12,619 bases of DNA, taken from positions 1 through 12,619 of the forward strand of contig DASXTB010000406.1 in assembly GCA_036505615.1 (NCBI GenBank), written 5' to 3'. The translations under genes were made by a program, and so were the position numbers. The notes beneath the pieces were generated by a model. The model searched no databases and had not been told where the DNA came from. It saw nothing but the letters and a program-made list of their open reading frames with translations. This stretch comes from DASXTB01 sp036505615. Its GTDB lineage: Bacteria; Acidobacteriota; UBA6911; JACQSX01. The first letter of the stretch is position 1, and every line of letters begins with the position of its first letter. This document shows, piece after piece, positions 1-7,640 of the stretch.

Positions 1-44
1 AACGTGCTCGTGATCGGGTTTTATTTGGTTTTGGCCTGGCCGCG

Positions 45-2852
45 CTATGATTTCCCTCGCGTCACAAACAGAAAAACCGTAACTCCAATTGCGGAGATAA
101 TGCTCATCGCCAACCCCCAACGAAAGCTCGCTGGCCGGTACCTTAGTTCAATTTGATGCTTTCCTTCACCCAGAGGGACGGCGCGCAAAATAAAGTCTGC
201 AGCCAGCAATGTCGCCGGGCGGCCGTTTACGCTAGCTTCCCAGCCAGGATAATACACCTCACTAAGGATGAGAAAGGACGGACGTGATGCCCGGGCGAAC
301 AATTTCAGCACATTGGGCTGATAAGACAAGATCTTCACAGCGCCGGCACTCTGATCGCCTGAATCAGGATCGGATTTGGAAATTCGCAACGAGTCGATAT
401 TGGCGCTGCAGATTTCCGTCTTTACGAACGAGAAGCGATACTGCCCGCCATCCAGGTGTCCCAAATCGATCCGAGCCAGCTGTGGAGCTTCCGGAAGGCC
501 TGGCCCTGCCGCCAAGCCGGGAAGTTCCATTGGAATAGTTGACTGACCTTTGGGTCCCTCCAAGCGAAACTTAAGATGCGAGGCGGCGGAACCGGTGGGA
601 TAAAAATTACAAATCAAGAAACAATGCTCGACGGGCTGGTCAAGCTGAAGCGAAAAGATAATCTCATCTCCAGTACTCCACCCCCAGGGAGGCCGCAACA
701 GCTGCAAGCGACGCGCATCTTCATCACCAAGACGCTCCGCCATTTTGTCGGCAGCCGTCAGGTGCGAGATCTCGCGTACGCCAATCCCTTCCTGCTCGTT
801 TTGCGCGGCGGCCAGAAAGGGTTGCGGCAGTTTCTCTAAATCCCGTTTCCGAAGCAGCACCGTTTCGCGATGGGTGAAGAGCGGAGTTTGAATCCAGCTC
901 AACAATTCTTCGTCACGGTCAAAGGCCTGATATCTGGAAGCGATGAAAGCCCGCGGCACCGCGTGGGGATTGAAGTAAACAGAAGCGTCGCCGTTGAAAA
1001 CTCTCGTCATTCCCGGAATGTCGGTCGCGGCCAAAAAGTAGCGAACATTGAGCAGCGCTGATGCGTTGGATGTCGGCGCCCAGCCGGTCCCGCGTAAAGT
1101 GAAGTAATCGACCAAAGCCGTTGCTCCATGTCCCATGGTGGCCTCCAGCCGCCAGACATCGCCAAAGTTTGGCGGAAAGATCGACGAAGGATCATCTACG
1201 CGAAAATACTCGCCGCTCTGTCGCCGTGAAATAAGGAAATCGGCAGCCGGCGGCTTTTTCCAAAAGCTGCCCACATAAGTGTTTTGCTGCCCGGCAGGCA
1301 GAACCTTCATTTGGATGGAATTGGAGATTTGCGAGGAGAGATCCAAGATCGTCAGCAAGACAATCAGCGCCCCAAAAAGCTGCGGGCGGACGCGTCCTGT
1401 CTGAAGTAAGAAAAGAAGAAGACCCAAGAGAGTAAGGGACGCCGCCAGCGTTGCCACTCTGGTCATGTAAGGATGCTCGATGGGAATGCCCTTCTGCAAA
1501 TGAAGCACCAGAACAAAAGCCCAAGCTCCAATCACCAGCAGCGCCATCGTCCAGCCGGCGCGTCGCAGGAAAATTTCAAAGGTTCTTTCACGATTCTCGC
1601 CGTGGACATTGGTCACGTAGTCGAGGCCCCATCCTGCCAGCAACGCAATGCACACTTGAAATGGAATCAGGTAATGGGCGTTCTCGCGGGCAAACCACAT
1701 CCCTGGAACAAATGTGTTCACCCAGCCATGCAGCGCTGTAAATTTTCCCCAGCTCAGGAACAGGTAAATGAAAGCCGCGGCGCCAAAGAACTGCGCGTCT
1801 CTTTTTCGCACAAACAGCAACGTCACCAGCGATAAAAACAGAACGAAACAGCCCAGGTAAAGGTTGGTGTTGGCGCTTGCGTAAGGGACCAGCATCGACG
1901 CTACATCCTGCGGGCCAACAGTCACGGTGTGTTGCAGCACCGAATAAGGAACCTTTTGTCCCCAGCGGACCGGCTCCCCCTCCCCCACCCAGCGATACAC
2001 GTGGCGGGCCCACTGCAGCGACGGGAGCCACTGAAGGGCGGTAAGAAAGGCTGCAGTTACTGCGACCGCCACTAGGACCGCGAACGGGGTCGCTCTCTGC
2101 ATGAGCGGGGATCGCCCTTTCTCGCTCTTCCCGTCAAGCTGTGGAGACGCCGCATACCGTGTCTCTACATTTGGCGGGCCGCTCGCAACGCTCCCCCTCT
2201 CGGTAAGGGCGAAGAAAATGGCATACAGCAGGAGAAAAAAACCTGCATGGATTGGCGGAACATGATGGCCGGCCAGAAATGACAACGCCATAGACGCGCC
2301 GCTGGAAAGACTCCAGCGCAAGCACGCCTGCCACCTTTCGGCTAAGAGCGCTCTTCTGAAAAAGAGAAAAACCAGCGGCAACCAGATAAATCCGCCCAGA
2401 ATATTGACCAGTGCGCAGAGCTGAAAGGTAACGCCTCCCAAAGCGAACGTGACGCCGGCCAAGGCCGAGCCAGAAGGAGTGATTTGAAACGAGCGGCTCA
2501 GCAAATAGCAAAAGTAGCCTGCCAGAAAGTAATGCAGAATCAACAATGCCTGCAAGCCGGCGGGATTGATCCCCCCGCCGCGCGAAGGCAAAAGCATAAA
2601 GACCCAGTTGAGCGGATAAAACAGCCCGGGCTGAGGTTCTCCCATGAAGGGCTTTCCCGAGTGCACGTAGGGATCCCAAAGCAGAAACGTGCCCTTCTTG
2701 AGCCAGTAAGACGCCACATCGAACCAGGGATAATAGGAGCTGGCCAAATCCCCACCCGTCAAAAGGGTAAACTCCGAGTGAAAAATCACCTTCCAAAAGG
2801 CCAGAATTGTCACTGCGGCAAAGAACAGGACGGGATAGGTTTTGCGGATCAT
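45..2852 (-). CDS. YfhO-family polytopic membrane protein (GT-C-type glycosyltransferase)
   Basis: Predicted integral-membrane transferase of about 935 residues, a normal size for the YfhO family. Known members (Bacillus YfhO) act outside the membrane, moving a sugar from a polyprenyl-phosphate donor to a surface acceptor; substrate and acceptor here are unknown. The N-terminus has a membrane segment, then a first extracytoplasmic loop with GGD (D35), YYPWF (40-44), WDPY (59-62), GKPFMGE (66-72) and FYPLN, the acidic loop typical of GT-C enzymes. Many hydrophobic segments follow, then a soluble region and a C-terminal LSEVYYPGW...VNG motif before a last membrane helix. ATG at 2852 is preferred: GGTGGA lies about 10 nt upstream. 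An in-frame GTG at 2867 adds five residues but lacks a ribosome site. Paralogue of the YfhO gene at 5319-7640. The loop at residues ~217-250 is about 20 residues longer than in the paralogue and is encoded by palindrome-like DNA. Confidence 0.9.
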   Translation of the reverse strand: MIRKTYPVLFFAAVTILAFWKVIFHSEFTLLTGGDLASSYYPWFDVASYWLKKGTFLLWDPYVHSGKPFMGEPQPGLFYPLNWVFMLLPSRGGGINPAGLQALLILHYFLAGYFCYLLSRSFQITPSGSALAGVTFALGGVTFQLCALVNILGGFIWLPLVFLFFRRALLAERWQACLRWSLSSGASMALSFLAGHHVPPIHAGFFLLLYAIFFALTERGSVASGPPNVETRYAASPQLDGKSEKGRSPLMQRATPFAVLVAVAVTAAFLTALQWLPSLQWARHVYRWVGEGEPVRWGQKVPYSVLQHTVTVGPQDVASMLVPYASANTNLYLGCFVLFLSLVTLLFVRKRDAQFFGAAAFIYLFLSWGKFTALHGWVNTFVPGMWFARENAHYLIPFQVCIALLAGWGLDYVTNVHGENRERTFEIFLRRAGWTMALLVIGAWAFVLVLHLQKGIPIEHPYMTRVATLAASLTLLGLLLFLLQTGRVRPQLFGALIVLLTILDLSSQISNSIQMKVLPAGQQNTYVGSFWKKPPAADFLISRRQSGEYFRVDDPSSIFPPNFGDVWRLEATMGHGATALVDYFTLRGTGWAPTSNASALLNVRYFLAATDIPGMTRVFNGDASVYFNPHAVPRAFIASRYQAFDRDEELLSWIQTPLFTHRETVLLRKRDLEKLPQPFLAAAQNEQEGIGVREISHLTAADKMAERLGDEDARRLQLLRPPWGWSTGDEIIFSLQLDQPVEHCFLICNFYPTGSAASHLKFRLEGPKGQSTIPMELPGLAAGPGLPEAPQLARIDLGHLDGGQYRFSFVKTEICSANIDSLRISKSDPDSGDQSAGAVKILSYQPNVLKLFARASRPSFLILSEVYYPGWEASVNGRPATLLAADFILRAVPLGEGKHQIELRYRPASFRWGLAMSIISAIGVTVFLFVTRGKS

Positions 2853-2935
2853 TGGCGTCGAGTCCACCCCAAGAGTTCAGACATTAGCATAGGCGGATGA
2901 TCGTCAATCGTAATGCACCCTTTCACTGGGCCAGT

Positions 2936-2941
2936 TATAAT
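2936..2941 (+). promoter_or_regulatory. Candidate -10 box (TATAAT)
   Basis: A perfect TATAAT lies 33 nt before the start codon of the NxxGxxAF-repeat gene, in the ~120-bp gap between divergent genes. A convincing -35 box at 16-18 nt spacing is not visible (only a weak match near 2913-2918), so this is a tentative promoter. No good Shine-Dalgarno is seen directly before the ATG at 2974. Confidence 0.35.
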
Positions 2942-2973
2942 TAAGGAAGCGGAAAATAGATTACGCGTTTAGC

Positions 2974-4473
2974 ATGAAAAAGAAGACGTGCTTATTAGTT
3001 TTCGTCCTCTTCATTGTTCGCTTTGAGTTCCTACGCGCTCAGACCTACACTTTACGTCCGATCGTTCTGCAAGGGCAATCGGCTCCCGGAACGCATGGTA
3101 CGTTCGCGAGTCTCTTTTTCCCGAGTCCTTATCTCGCGCCGCTCTGCCTCAACGATTCCGGAGAGATGGCATTTAAAGCCACAATTAGCGGAGGCAGTAC
3201 TAGCTCCGGGGTGTTTCGATTTTCGCAGGGAGTGATCAGCCCGATTGCTTTCCAGGGGCAACCCGCACCGGGAGCACAAGGCGGACTTTTTGCCGAGTTT
3301 TTTTCTATCAAAATGAACCACTCAGGTGACATCGCATTTACCGCGTCTATTAGCGGCTCCGCTGTTACATCGGGATTGTTTCAGGTTACCCAAGGGACGA
3401 TGATGCCGATTGCCTTGCAGGGGCAGCCCGCGCCCGGAACGCAGGACCGGAATTTCGGTGACATCTCTCCCGCAATTGCAATGAATGACTCAGGAGATAT
3501 TGCCTTTAGCGCCACGCTCACAGATTCGGGGGTCGGGTTATTCATGTACTCGCAAGGACGGATTTTACCGATTGCCTTTTCGGGCCAGATCATAGCTGGG
3601 ACTCTCACCCTGGATACTTTCTGGGTGTCATCCATTAACGACTCCCGCAGCATCGCCTTCCTTTCCGCCAGTGGTTCCTCCCAAAATTTTGTAGCGGCCG
3701 GCTATGCACCTCTCGGAAGCCTTTTCTTGTTTGCAGATGGAGTGATTTCATTTGTCGCCTCACCGACACGTTCATTAGGAATCGAGTATCTCATCCCCTC
3801 GGCGCTGAGCAGTCAGGACACTATCGTATTTCTAGAGATTGGTTCAGCGGGAGGAGCAGGCGGTGGTGGTCTGGCAGGCAGAGCGCTTTCGTTATACTCG
3901 AATGGCACCGTTACACCGATCGATGGAATTCTCCCTTTACCCCTCGGCACTCCTCCAAGTTTGCCTTCCATGAATCGCACTGGTTCTTTTGCCTTCTCTG
4001 CGACCATTCGCCGGGGCAACACTAGCCTTGGTGACTTAGGGGTATTCCTCCATTCCGCAGGGTCTCTGTCGCCGATAGCGCTCAATGGACAAATTGCGCC
4101 CGACACTGGGGGTCTCCGATTCTTTAACTTTGGTTCCGTTTCGCTTAATGATTCTAGCCAAGTCGCTTTCGTCGGATCATTTCTACTCAACTCGTTCAGC
4201 AGTCCAGCCCCGCAGGGGGTTTATTTATCTAGTGACCGGGGAATTACCAAAATCGCGATGGCCGATCCCGCGGGTGATGCTGTCGGAAACATCCTTCCTG
4301 ACGAAGCGCCGGGGACAGGAGGTGGAAGATTCTCAGGCTTTGCCCTTCTGTGCTTGAACAATCGCAATTCAATTTCCTTTTACGCCGCCGTGGTCGGTGG
4401 GACCACCAACACGGGAATCTTCATTGCCACTCCTTCGGAACAACAAGGGTTCCGTAGCCGGCGCCGGCCGTAG
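2974..4473 (+). CDS. Exported NxxGxxAF tandem-repeat protein
   Basis: Secreted repeat protein of 499 residues with no known reaction. A signal peptide is clear: lysines at 2-4, a hydrophobic core (LLVFVLFIV) and a likely cleavage after LRA (residue 22). The mature part is built of about eight units of 51-70 residues. Each unit ends in an NDSGDIAF-like motif, seen at 60-67, 115-122, 171-178, 222-229, 279-286 (degenerate), 334-341, 392-399 and 462-469. Each is followed by a hydrophobic strand and a PIALQGQPAPGT-like turn. This matches the family named for NxxGxxAF repeats ('choice-of-anchor' proteins); a beta-propeller-like fold is plausible. Family members often end in a sorting or anchor signal. 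None is present here: the protein stops in SRRRP, encoded by a GC-rich palindromic stretch, so it may be released or may have lost its tail. Function unknown. Confidence 0.85.
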   Translation: MKKKTCLLVFVLFIVRFEFLRAQTYTLRPIVLQGQSAPGTHGTFASLFFPSPYLAPLCLNDSGEMAFKATISGGSTSSGVFRFSQGVISPIAFQGQPAPGAQGGLFAEFFSIKMNHSGDIAFTASISGSAVTSGLFQVTQGTMMPIALQGQPAPGTQDRNFGDISPAIAMNDSGDIAFSATLTDSGVGLFMYSQGRILPIAFSGQIIAGTLTLDTFWVSSINDSRSIAFLSASGSSQNFVAAGYAPLGSLFLFADGVISFVASPTRSLGIEYLIPSALSSQDTIVFLEIGSAGGAGGGGLAGRALSLYSNGTVTPIDGILPLPLGTPPSLPSMNRTGSFAFSATIRRGNTSLGDLGVFLHSAGSLSPIALNGQIAPDTGGLRFFNFGSVSLNDSSQVAFVGSFLLNSFSSPAPQGVYLSSDRGITKIAMADPAGDAVGNILPDEAPGTGGGRFSGFALLCLNNRNSISFYAAVVGGTTNTGIFIATPSEQQGFRSRRRP

Positions 4474-4507
4474 CCCAAGCCGGCGTGCTGTGGGACACTT
4501 GCACGAT

Positions 4508-4666
4508 TGTAAATTCTCAATGAGAGATGGCCTTCCAGAAGGCCAGAATTGTGGCAGCGCGAAAAAAGACGGCTGGATTCCTGACGTCGCCGATCAAAGG
4601 ACTCTGGTACTGTCGATCGAAGGACGGATCGAGTGATTTACGGAGCGCGTCGAAGGTGCGAGCCCT
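4508..4666 (-). pseudogene. Decayed 5' fragment of a third yfhO-family gene
   Basis: Read on the minus strand, this segment encodes FFRAATILAFWKAISH, then a TGA stop (4517-4519), then EFT. The intact YfhO at 45-2852 begins with FFAAVTILAFWKVIFH, then S, then EFT: 12 of 16 residues match, the stop replaces the serine and the frame is kept beyond it. The DNA is also similar (CCTTCCAGAAGGCCAGAATT against CCTTCCAAAAGGCCAGAATT). Homology stops after EFT at about 4508, where unrelated GC-rich sequence begins. Upstream of the match (4568-4666) the frame stays open back to a TAG at 4667-4669 and could be the old cytosolic N-terminus. The fragment is far too short to be a transferase, so it is read as a broken relic. 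Confidence rests on about 20 aligned residues. Confidence 0.6.
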
Positions 4667-4704
4667 CTAGGCTGGGTCGGTCCTACGGACCTCCGAATTC
4701 GAGA

Positions 4705-4854
4705 TTGGTCACTACCCCGCCCTGAGAAGGTGTGAAAAAATTGTAACGCCACAATTGCCTCCAGGCCGGCCTTTGACGAATCTCGGCAGAAGGAAATGCC
4801 GGCCGCAGGCCGGCGCTACATTTCTTCACACCTTCTGACGGGCGGGTGTACCAA
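4705..4854. mobile_element. MITE-like element with ~35-bp imperfect terminal inverted repeats
   Basis: The left arm (4705-4745) and right arm (4817-4854) are imperfect reverse complements. They share the blocks TTGGT, CCCGCC, GAAGGTGTGAA and TTGTA/ATGTA with small indels. The ~70-bp centre has no coding capacity and holds GGCCGGC palindromes (4774-4780, 4799-4814). Short length, paired ends and no gene suggest a non-autonomous mobile repeat. No target-site duplication could be assigned with certainty. Confidence 0.5.
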
Positions 4855-4919
4855 ACGGCGGCCCTTCGGGCTTTGCGGTTTGGACATTCGGGCACTGAAA
4901 TGGCGGTTGCGCCGCCTGT

Positions 4920-4989
4920 GACGCCGAAGGCGTCAAATAGAGTAGCCGGGGGCAGAGCGCGTTTTTAGCGCGGCGCCCCCGGTCGGCAG
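4920..4989 (-). repeat. Two-hairpin structured repeat, copy 1
   Basis: Read on the minus strand: a large hairpin (4946-4982) with outer stem CCGGGGGC/GCCCCCGG and an inner stem, then an 11-nt linker (4935-4945, CTACTCTATTT), then a small hairpin (4920-4934) of stem GACGCC/GGCGTC around TTC. The same architecture with different stem sequences occurs at 5073-5142 and 12500-12573. Confidence 0.7.
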
Positions 4990-5122
4990 TCCCCAATATC
5001 CGCTCCGCACCCTGTAGGGGTGCAAGAGCGGAGAGCGATCGCACCCTTCAGGGTGCGTCCGTCTGGTAAATATTGCTAACCGGGGGCGTCGCGCAAAGTA
5101 CGCGCTCTGCCCCCGGCTACTC
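4940..5122. repeat. 44-bp inverted repeat enclosing nested hairpins
   Basis: Arms 4940-4983 and 5079-5122 are reverse complements at 40 of 44 positions; the outermost 23 are identical. The arms are the large hairpins of two opposed copies of the two-hairpin repeat. Between them lie two further stems, GCACCC/GGGTGC at 5007-5023 (nested in CCGCTC/GAGCGG, 5000-5031) and GCACCC/GGGTGC at 5041-5056. The block could extrude as a branched cruciform. Confidence 0.7.
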
Positions 5123-5142
5123 TCTCTGACCGCTTCGCGGTC
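5073..5142 (+). repeat. Two-hairpin structured repeat, copy 2
   Basis: Begins TTGCTAA, then the large hairpin (5080-5116; outer stem CCGGGGGC/GCCCCCGG, inner GCGC/GCGC), the 11-nt linker (5117-5127, CTACTCTCTCT) and the small hairpin (5128-5142, GACCGC/GCGGTC around TTC). Same order and spacing as copies 1 and 3. Confidence 0.7.
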
Positions 5143-5159
5143 CCTCGGGTTTGGACATT

Positions 5160-5236
5160 TTGGAGAGACGGCCGGTGGGCCGTCTCCCGCGCAATCTTTC
5201 ATCGTGCAGGAGACGCCCCACGGGGCGTCTCTCCAA
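5160..5236. repeat. Paired REP-like palindromes with GAGACG stems
   Basis: Two hairpins, GAGACGGCC/GGCCGTCTC (5165-5186) and GAGACGCCCC/GGGGCGTCTC (5210-5231), sit head to head inside an outer 11-bp inverted repeat (TTGGAGAGACG, 5160-5170, and its complement, 5226-5236). This is the layout of a bacterial interspersed palindromic pair. Its stem sequences differ from the GGGAGCGCACGC repeats around the RAYT gene, so it belongs to another family. Two short hairpins follow (5242-5252 and 5256-5270). Confidence 0.65.
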
Positions 5237-5297
5237 TAGCGCCGCTTCGCGGTCCAGGCCGTTCGGGCCTTGGCTAGGCACCTGGCCGCGCATTCTC

Positions 5298-5304
5298 AAA
5301 GGAG
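5298..5304 (+). promoter_or_regulatory. Candidate ribosome binding site AAAGGAG
   Basis: A strong AAAGGAG lies 14 nt before the ATG at 5319. The spacing is longer than ideal, but it supports a start here rather than the in-frame ATG at 5151, which would translate the upstream palindromes. Confidence 0.45.
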
Positions 5305-5318
5305 AACATACCCCAATC

Positions 5319-7640
5319 ATGGACCCTCGAGTTCCTCGAAAAAAATTCGACTGTTCGGTGGACCATCCAATGAAGTGGATGTTGCTGCTGGCGGTGGTCG
5401 TCGCGTTGTTCTTCTGGAAGCTTTTATTCACAACCCAGTTCTCCGTTTTGATGAGCTGGGAAGCTGCCAACCAGGGCTACGCCTGGAATCATTTTTCCGC
5501 CGCCATGGTCAAACAGGGGGTAATGCCGATATGGGATCCATACACCTTTGCGGGCCACAGCTTCGTAGGCGAAATGCAGACGGCGTTTTTCTATCCTCCA
5601 AAGCTGGTCCTCTATCTTTGGCCCTTCAGCAAGTCGGGACTTTCTTCGACGCGACTATACCATTACTACTATGTTTTCTCTCATCTGCTGGCAGCCTGGT
5701 TCATGTTTCTGCTGGCGCGACAACTGGGCCTGGACGGCTTTCCCGGATTTGTAGCGGCGGTCTGTTTCGCGGTTGGAGGATTGGTCGGCAAAGCCGTCTG
5801 GCCGGATATGGTGGACACGGCGGTTTGGTTGCCGCTTATTCTGCTGTTCCTAATTCGGGCGCTGGAATGCGCCACGCGGCGGCGAAGAATTCTATTTGCA
5901 TGCCTCGCGGGTCTGATGTTGGGAATGGCAATTCTTGCGGGAAGAATCCACCTGGCGATAATGGACGCTCTGGTAGTGGCCGGCGCCGCGGTGTACTGGT
6001 CCTTCCATCAGAGTAGGGCGGCGAACACTCCGGTGCGGGATTCCCTGAGGCGTAACGCTGCCGTCGTGGCCGCTGTCGCTGCGGTCGCCTTCGCTTTTAG
6101 CGCTGTGCAGTTGCTTCCCTCTATTGAGTACGGCATGCGGGCGGTGCGCTGGATCGGCCAGGGCCCGCCGCTGGCAGTAACGGAGCGAATTCCCTACGAA
6201 CGCCTAGGCGAAACCCACCGCCTCTGGCCCAGGTCCCTGCTCGCTTTCCTGTTTGGGAACGCTGAATACGGCGATGCGGAATTCAGTCCTTACATGGGAG
6301 TCCTGACGTTGTTATTGGCAATCATCGGAGTGTGGCGGAACTGGGAAAAGCCTTGGGTTCGCTTTCTGTCCGGCCTGGCAATCTCGGCTTTCTTCTACAG
6401 CCTGGGCTCGTACTCCTTTCTCCATCAACTGCTGTATCTTTTGGTCCCCTTCCTGCACGTGGCGCGCGAGGCTGGCCGCTTCATATATCTGACACAATTC
6501 GCGATTGCTCTTCTGGCAGGCTTCGGCGCGAAAAGCCTGCTGTCCGGACAAAATGCGCTCGCTGCTCAAGAGTTCGCTCCACTGAGCCGGGCCATTCGCT
6601 GGACTCTCATTCTTGTGGTCCTGGTTCTTGGCGTGCCGGTACTTTATGGGAAGCCACCCATCAACGAATGGCATTTCGTTTCCTTAATCTTTCTGATCGC
6701 GTCCTACTCGATACTGCTCTGTGTCGTCCGTGGCCACAGATCGATGGTGGTGAAGATAATTCTGCTGCTCGTAGTTGTCAGCGACCTGAGCGCGTACGAG
6801 TGGACCACCCGCGGCATACTGCGGGAACACCAGTCCGGCAGAGATTACCTGGAAGCGCTGCTTGGCGCGCGCGACCTGGCAAATTTTTTCAACGCGCAGC
6901 CCGGCCTTTTCCGGGTGAAATTCGCGATGGATTTACCGCCGAACATTGGGGACCTGTACGGAGTCCAGAGCACGGATGGAGCTGGTGTCACGTACCTGAA
7001 GGACCAACTGCGCTTTGAGGAAACCGTCCCACGGGCTTTTGACATGCTAAACGTGCGTTATATTGTAAAAACCGGCTCTAAAGAACAGGAAAGGATGGTA
7101 TACGCGAATGGAGATTGGAGGGTTTATGAAAATCCGAGCTACTGTCCGCGCGCCTGGGTAGTTCACAACGTAGTTACAGAGCGCTCAAAGGATCTTCTGC
7201 TCCGCAAGATAGCAGAGCCTGGTTTCGACCCGCTGCATACCGCATTTGTGCGCGAGGCTTTGGATATTGAATCTGACCGTTCGGGCCTGGAAGCCTCAAG
7301 CCAAAACTCGCAGCCGGCGGAAGTTGCTTTTGAATCCTACGGTGCCAATAATCTGGAATTGAGTGTCAATACGGGCGGCCCGGGCCTCCTGGTCTTGAGT
7401 GAAGTAGACTACCCCGGGTGGCGAGCTAGAGTGAACGGGAGCACCGCGCGCATTTATCGTGCCAACGGCATTTTGCGCGGTGTCGTTGTTCCGGCCGGCA
7501 AATCTAGCGTAACACTGCGTTATATTCCCGCATCGGTAGTCGGCGGAGTGGTGCTGTCACTCGCCAGCCTGGGCGGTGTTTTGATATTCGCGCTAATCAT
7601 TGGGCGCGACGAGCGGTATCCTGGGAGCGCACGCTTCTAG
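5319..7640 (+). CDS. YfhO-family polytopic membrane protein (GT-C-type glycosyltransferase)
   Basis: Second YfhO-type transferase, 773 residues from the chosen start. After a first membrane segment (residues ~20-37) the outer loop carries SWEAANQGYAW (E48 in place of the usual Asp), WDPY (72-75), FVGEM (82-86) and FYPP (90-93). A long multi-helix region follows, then a soluble part and the family ending LSEVDYPGW...VNG with a last helix. Presumed role as for its paralogue at 45-2852: sugar transfer from a lipid carrier on the outer membrane face; donor and acceptor unknown. ATG 5319 is chosen because upstream codons to 5151 lie in palindromic repeats and AAAGGAG precedes it; ATG 5370 (MKWM) is a shorter option. 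The last residues PGSARF and the TAG stop come from a REP palindrome starting near 7620, so the original C-terminus was probably different. Confidence 0.9.
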   Translation: MDPRVPRKKFDCSVDHPMKWMLLLAVVVALFFWKLLFTTQFSVLMSWEAANQGYAWNHFSAAMVKQGVMPIWDPYTFAGHSFVGEMQTAFFYPPKLVLYLWPFSKSGLSSTRLYHYYYVFSHLLAAWFMFLLARQLGLDGFPGFVAAVCFAVGGLVGKAVWPDMVDTAVWLPLILLFLIRALECATRRRRILFACLAGLMLGMAILAGRIHLAIMDALVVAGAAVYWSFHQSRAANTPVRDSLRRNAAVVAAVAAVAFAFSAVQLLPSIEYGMRAVRWIGQGPPLAVTERIPYERLGETHRLWPRSLLAFLFGNAEYGDAEFSPYMGVLTLLLAIIGVWRNWEKPWVRFLSGLAISAFFYSLGSYSFLHQLLYLLVPFLHVAREAGRFIYLTQFAIALLAGFGAKSLLSGQNALAAQEFAPLSRAIRWTLILVVLVLGVPVLYGKPPINEWHFVSLIFLIASYSILLCVVRGHRSMVVKIILLLVVVSDLSAYEWTTRGILREHQSGRDYLEALLGARDLANFFNAQPGLFRVKFAMDLPPNIGDLYGVQSTDGAGVTYLKDQLRFEETVPRAFDMLNVRYIVKTGSKEQERMVYANGDWRVYENPSYCPRAWVVHNVVTERSKDLLLRKIAEPGFDPLHTAFVREALDIESDRSGLEASSQNSQPAEVAFESYGANNLELSVNTGGPGLLVLSEVDYPGWRARVNGSTARIYRANGILRGVVVPAGKSSVTLRYIPASVVGGVVLSLASLGGVLIFALIIGRDERYPGSARF

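Larger units (their letters stand above)
4474..5318. other. Repeat island without an intact gene
   Basis: This 845-bp stretch separates the NxxGxxAF gene from the second YfhO gene. It holds a decayed yfhO 5' fragment, a MITE-like inverted-repeat element, two copies of a two-hairpin element in opposite orientation, a pair of REP-like palindromes, and many short stems with TTC- or TTCG-centred loops. Open frames crossing it on both strands arise because the palindromes lack stop codons; their products are low-complexity RRP/GRL strings and are not credible proteins. Confidence 0.75.

Noticed and set aside
2134..2796. 220-codon minus-strand open frame inside the first YfhO gene
   Set aside because: Out-of-frame shadow of a clear YfhO coding sequence; its product shows no family motif.
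4508..4666. A short functional membrane peptide from the yfhO relic
   Set aside because: The frame is cut by TGA within a region homologous to YfhO, with homology resuming after the stop, which fits decay better than a small gene.
4920..5142. tRNA or rRNA-like structure
   Set aside because: Several hairpins are present, but no cloverleaf, anticodon arm, CCA end or ribosomal RNA signature could be found.
5151..5318. N-terminal extension of the second YfhO from ATG 5151
   Set aside because: It is translated palindromic repeat, unlike any YfhO N-terminus; ATG 5319 follows an AAAGGAG.
4933..5470. Minus-strand open frames across the repeat island (for example 5117-5470)
   Set aside because: They consist of RRPVGRL-type strings from stop-free palindromes and overlap the start of a real gene.
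5270..6016. 248-codon open frame overlapping the second YfhO gene
   Set aside because: Shadow frame in GC-rich coding DNA; the YfhO frame carries the recognisable motifs.
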